From Lottia gigantea (lineage: Eukaryota > Mollusca > Gastropoda > Lottiidae), in contig NW_008710179.1 of assembly GCF_000327385.1 (NCBI RefSeq), positions 1,197,411 to 1,261,410 on the forward strand: 64,000 nt of DNA, written 5' to 3'. Position 1 is the stretch's first letter; every line of letters starts with the position of its first letter. Below are positions 60,790-64,000 of this stretch, in pieces. The translations under genes were made by a program, and so were the position numbers. The notes beneath the pieces are model-generated. The model worked only from the letters and a program-made list of their open reading frames with translations. It was not told where the DNA came from and searched no databases.

Positions 60790-61240
60790 CAAAGGCATGG
60801 TTCACCTTTTGTAAAGGTCAATCGTACCTTGGTCTCAGAAACGGGAATTGTTCAGCTAAGCTTATCAGTAATGAAATGTCGAAATGTTAGTTTTTTAGCC
60901 AGTTATATCATTAATTATCCGTGTTTGAAAATAAAATTGACGAGTCGTCTTTTTCTTAATTCAGCCATGTTGGAGATCCGTAAAGGACTAGAAAATCAAA
61001 AGATATTCGTACACAGTATTTCTTATTACAGACCTTACCACCAGAGGTATTTTTGGATACCCTCATTTGCAGGCAGTTGATAAACCAGTGAAAGAAAAAA
61101 AATAAAATGCAAAATTCCTAGTTTAAAGTATTTTTGAAAGAATGAAGCGATATTCATACAGTTCAAGTACTTGAAGATTATTTACACATAATCGAGGCCT
61201 AAATCAACCCCCCTAAATGATCAACTCTGACCTTAAATTT
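60790..61240 (+). mobile_element. MITE family A, long diverged copy
   Basis: GTACCTTGGTCTCAGAAACGG, AGCTAAGCTTATCAGTAATG, AATTATCCGTGTTTGAAAAT and GACGAGTCGTCTTTTTC match the family. The 3' part (TTGAAGATTATTTACACAT) matches the 44.8 kb copy. An open frame here (60829-61080) is within the element and is not a gene. Confidence 0.65.
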
Positions 61241-61631
61241 CCCAGACCAGTATGTTACAATAAAATGATGGAAAAGAACTCGATGACATATACTTTGGCA
61301 TTGCTGTTATGTATTTTTAATACTAATTTTACTCTAAAAATCTATATTATCATATTGTAGATGATTTAGTTGATTCATACCTTTCGGCATGTCTGGAAAG
61401 ACCATAAAATAATGAACATGTCTGTGATTTTAACTTATCTGGATCACTTACGCCTAAAATGATACTATATTTTCTGGCTTCAAGGCATTACGAACAAATT
61501 GTATACTATATATAGCTGCTAGGTAACTTGAATCTAAAAGATGGCTTGCCAGGCACGCCCAGTTGCAGCTTTGTTAACATCATTAATTGACGTAACTGCA
61601 ACTATCACCAGCTTGAAGTATACAATCTAAA

Positions 61632-61945
61632 AAAGGCGAGGAAAAGGCGAGAAGCGAGAGTAANNNNNNNNNNNNNNNNNNNNNNNNNNNNNNNNNNNNN
61701 NNNNNNNNNNNNNNNNNNNNNNNNNNNNNNNNNNNNNNNNNNNNNNNNNNNNNNNNNNNNNNNNNNNNNNNNNNNNNNNNNNNNNNNNNNNNNNNNNNNN
61801 NNNNNNNNNNNNNNNNNNNNNNNCTCTCGCTTTCTCGCCTTTTTCCTCGACTTTTTCCTCGCTTTCTCGCCCTTTTCCTCGCTTTCTCGCCTTTTTACTC
61901 GCTTTCTCGTCTTTTTCCTCGCTTTCTCGCCTTTTTCCTCTCTTT
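61632..61945. repeat. CTCGCTTTCTCGCC satellite with assembly gap
   Basis: Units of about 17-19 bp (CCTCGCTTTCTCGCCTTTTT) flank a gap at 61664-61823. Bases left of the gap (GGCGAGGAAAAGGCGAGAAG) are the reverse complement of those to its right, so the gap hides an inversion point or palindrome. A second, oppositely oriented block lies at 62550-62715. Confidence 0.85.
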
Positions 61946-62549
61946 CTCTGTAGGGCTTATATATATATGGACCAATTAAACTCGGTTTTATTTTATATGT
62001 TCTTTGTAACAAGATATATGTGTACAAATATTTTTACAAAAATTCGATTTTTAGTTTACTGATTGATATGAAATTCATTCAACGGTGGCATTCCGCTTTT
62101 TTGTAGGTAAAAGAATTTTTTTTTGCTCAAATTTGTGACAAAAAGATATACCAAAATCTAGAAAAATATGTCCCTGAATAATAATATATGAAAGTTTTAA
62201 GTTAAGAAATCCAGCCTTTAAACGCCAAAACTATTCTATAAGCTTATGACGTAGGCCTAGGCTACAGATTATATAAACTTTGTAAGTTTGTATTGTTTTT
62301 TGTTAATTGCAACAAAACTACTGTACGGATTTAAGCAAATTAAACGCATTATTTTAGAGAAATATATGTCGCCTAATTTTTCTGAAAGTTCCAACTAAAA
62401 TTATTGAGCCATTAAAAAGACAAACATCAAAATTAGGTCAAACTAATTAATTAACGATCCATTTACAAGATAAAATAAACGATCCATTTGTTAATTAACG
62501 CATTGAAATCAAATTCAGTTTGATCCAGTGGATACATAGATATCTAGGA

Positions 62550-62715
62550 AAAAGGCCAGAAAGCGAGAAAGGGAGGAAAAGGGCGAGAAGGCGTGAAAGC
62601 GAGGAAAAGGGCGAGAGGTGAGGAAAAGGGTGAGAAAGCGATGAAAAGGGCGAGCAAGCGACGAAAAAGGCGAGAAGTCGAGATTCCTCGCTTTCTCGTG
62701 GGCGAGAAGTCGAGA
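62550..62715. repeat. Second block of the GCGAGAAA satellite
   Basis: AAAGCGAGAAAGGGAGGAAA and GGGCGAGAAGGCGTGAAAGC repeat in units of about 17-19 bp. The end turns back on itself (GGCGAGAAGTCGAGATTCC, TCGCTTTCTCGTGGGCGAGA), again an inverted junction. Minus-strand open frames here are repeat artefacts. Confidence 0.85.
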
Positions 62716-64000
62716 GTAGATATGGCCGCAGCCGGCTTCCATAGAATATAGTACATGTATATCCATATTTTATCTTGTGTTTCTTTAAATGTCTATTGTT
62801 TTTCAATAAGGCATATTTGATAATTAACCATTTTACAACATTATCTCCGAATCCATCTATTCTATCCATCTAGTGATCACGAGCTAAGAAAATGAACGCA
62901 TTTCACAGGGCAATATTTCGAGGTTAATATACTTAATAATAAACAATTTCAATACGTTTCCATCACGAACTGTGCCTTTTATGTTGTTTACGAGAAATTG
63001 TGGACTGACAAACCGACGACTACTCAATACAAATTATTATCTTGAAGTAATTGCCTAAAATATTGAGTATGTGACGAAATATGGAAAATCCGTAATCATC
63101 AAGGCCGGCCCAATACATATTGGTTCTATTTGATCCATAATTTGAGTATCTTGAAAGTATTCAGACTGATGACAAATAATAACCTACTGCACCAAGTTTT
63201 TCAATGATTCTCATAGATAATACCAATTTACTCTTTGAAATCAAGATCAGTCTCAATATGATGTATGATGTTCAAGAGGTATGAGCTTACCATGTATCAC
63301 TGCACTACTAACTAAGTGGCGTGCACTATACAACATTGACTTGTTCCCCTCTTTGACAGAAATTTTTCGAAATGGGACAGGAATATTATTTTTTGTTGTT
63401 GTAAAAATCATAGCACAATCAAAGAACTATCCATTTGCAACATTTCAAGTCGAGTTATATAATTTATTGTTAGATGGTGATGAGAACATAGTCTCATAAA
63501 AACACTGGCATAGGTCACAAAGTGAAGACTTATGATAAATTGTGTGTTGCATACGTGTACGAATTATCTAATGAAATAGTTAAAGTGGAGTTATTATCAG
63601 TGGCGTTTCTAAGGGCCACGAGGTGGGCCGAGAAAGGGGCACCCAATTTCCCTGGGGGCGTGCACAGGCCATTCTTTCACTATTTAAAATGATAAAAATT
63701 TGAAAGTGGGGGGGGGGGGGGGGGGAGGGACAAAGCCGGGCCAGAATCTTTTCTTTTTTATCGAATTATAAGTATTAAACAACAGAACACAACTTTATGA
63801 TATCGGTCGCAAGTTTTAATACCCGAAACCCCCAAGATGAAGAATGATACGTAATATTATGCAAATACGATTATGTTGTCTTTGAAAGTGAGATATTTTA
63901 AATAAACATAATTAACCTTCTAGACACCAATATACTTAATGTACTCATATTTAACATTTAATATTCAATCCATGTTAGTGGCAGAAAATTAGGGCTCAAT
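62716..64000. other. Non-coding right end of the window
   Basis: This is probably intron 1 of the 59.9 kb gene or intergenic sequence. It includes a GC-rich stretch with a G run (about 63700-63726). The open frame at 63281-63499 shows no family features. No RNA gene was seen. Confidence 0.4.

Noticed and set aside
60829-61080. 83-residue open frame on the plus strand
   Set aside because: It lies wholly inside a MITE A copy.
61605-62027. Lysine/arginine-rich open frame
   Set aside because: It is low-complexity satellite translation and crosses an assembly gap.
63281-63499. 72-residue open frame at the right edge
   Set aside because: No motif, no splice context and no repeat relation were found, so it is probably a chance frame.

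Overview
This is eukaryotic, AT-rich, intron-dense DNA, most likely from a mollusc or a close lophotrochozoan. The reasons are GT-AG introns of about 0.1-6 kb, a receptor phosphatase with fucolectin-like and EGF modules, and dense short tandem arrays, MITEs and a tRNA-derived SINE. The species call is inference. Gene models were built by hand from splice sites, reading phase and recognised protein motifs; no transcript evidence was available.

Layout. (1) 398-2094, minus: first three coding exons of a METTL13-like eEF1A methyltransferase. (2) 4181-6590, plus: a complete small type I membrane protein (208 aa) with one EGF module. (3) 9833-21774, minus: a 390-aa membrane protein with signal peptide, EGF, fucolectin-like (FTP) domain, three EGF modules, a TM helix and a stub tail. 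(4) 24539-44199, minus: a 28-exon receptor tyrosine phosphatase of about 1,200 aa (EGF, FTP, seven EGF modules, TM, tyrosine-motif juxtamembrane region, active D1, degenerate D2). (5) 47874-56500, minus: an SLC5-family sodium-coupled transporter resembling SMCT/SLC5A8. (6) From 59930, plus: first coding exon of an unrecognised gene that leaves the window.

The central 40 kb is one gene family. Genes 2 and 3 are copies of parts of gene 4 that lack the phosphatase. Gene 3 matches the ectodomain exon by exon with identical lengths for several exons, and its flanking introns match too. Gene 2 matches the last EGF exon, TM exon, basic exon and juxtamembrane exon, and stops where gene 4 splices into its catalytic region. 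Both keep a membrane anchor, so they could act as decoy or adaptor forms of the receptor; that role is inference. The last codons and stop of gene 3 appear to lie inside a transposable-element copy.

Other notable features are two arrays of about 113-bp units that are decayed copies of the first EGF exon with its splice acceptor, at the same intron in both large paralogues. A broken DIRS-type retroelement sits in one intron of gene 3 only. There are several MITE/SINE families, tandem arrays of 41, 49, 59 and about 120 bp, and three assembly gaps (15760-15845, 37939-38135, 61664-61823).
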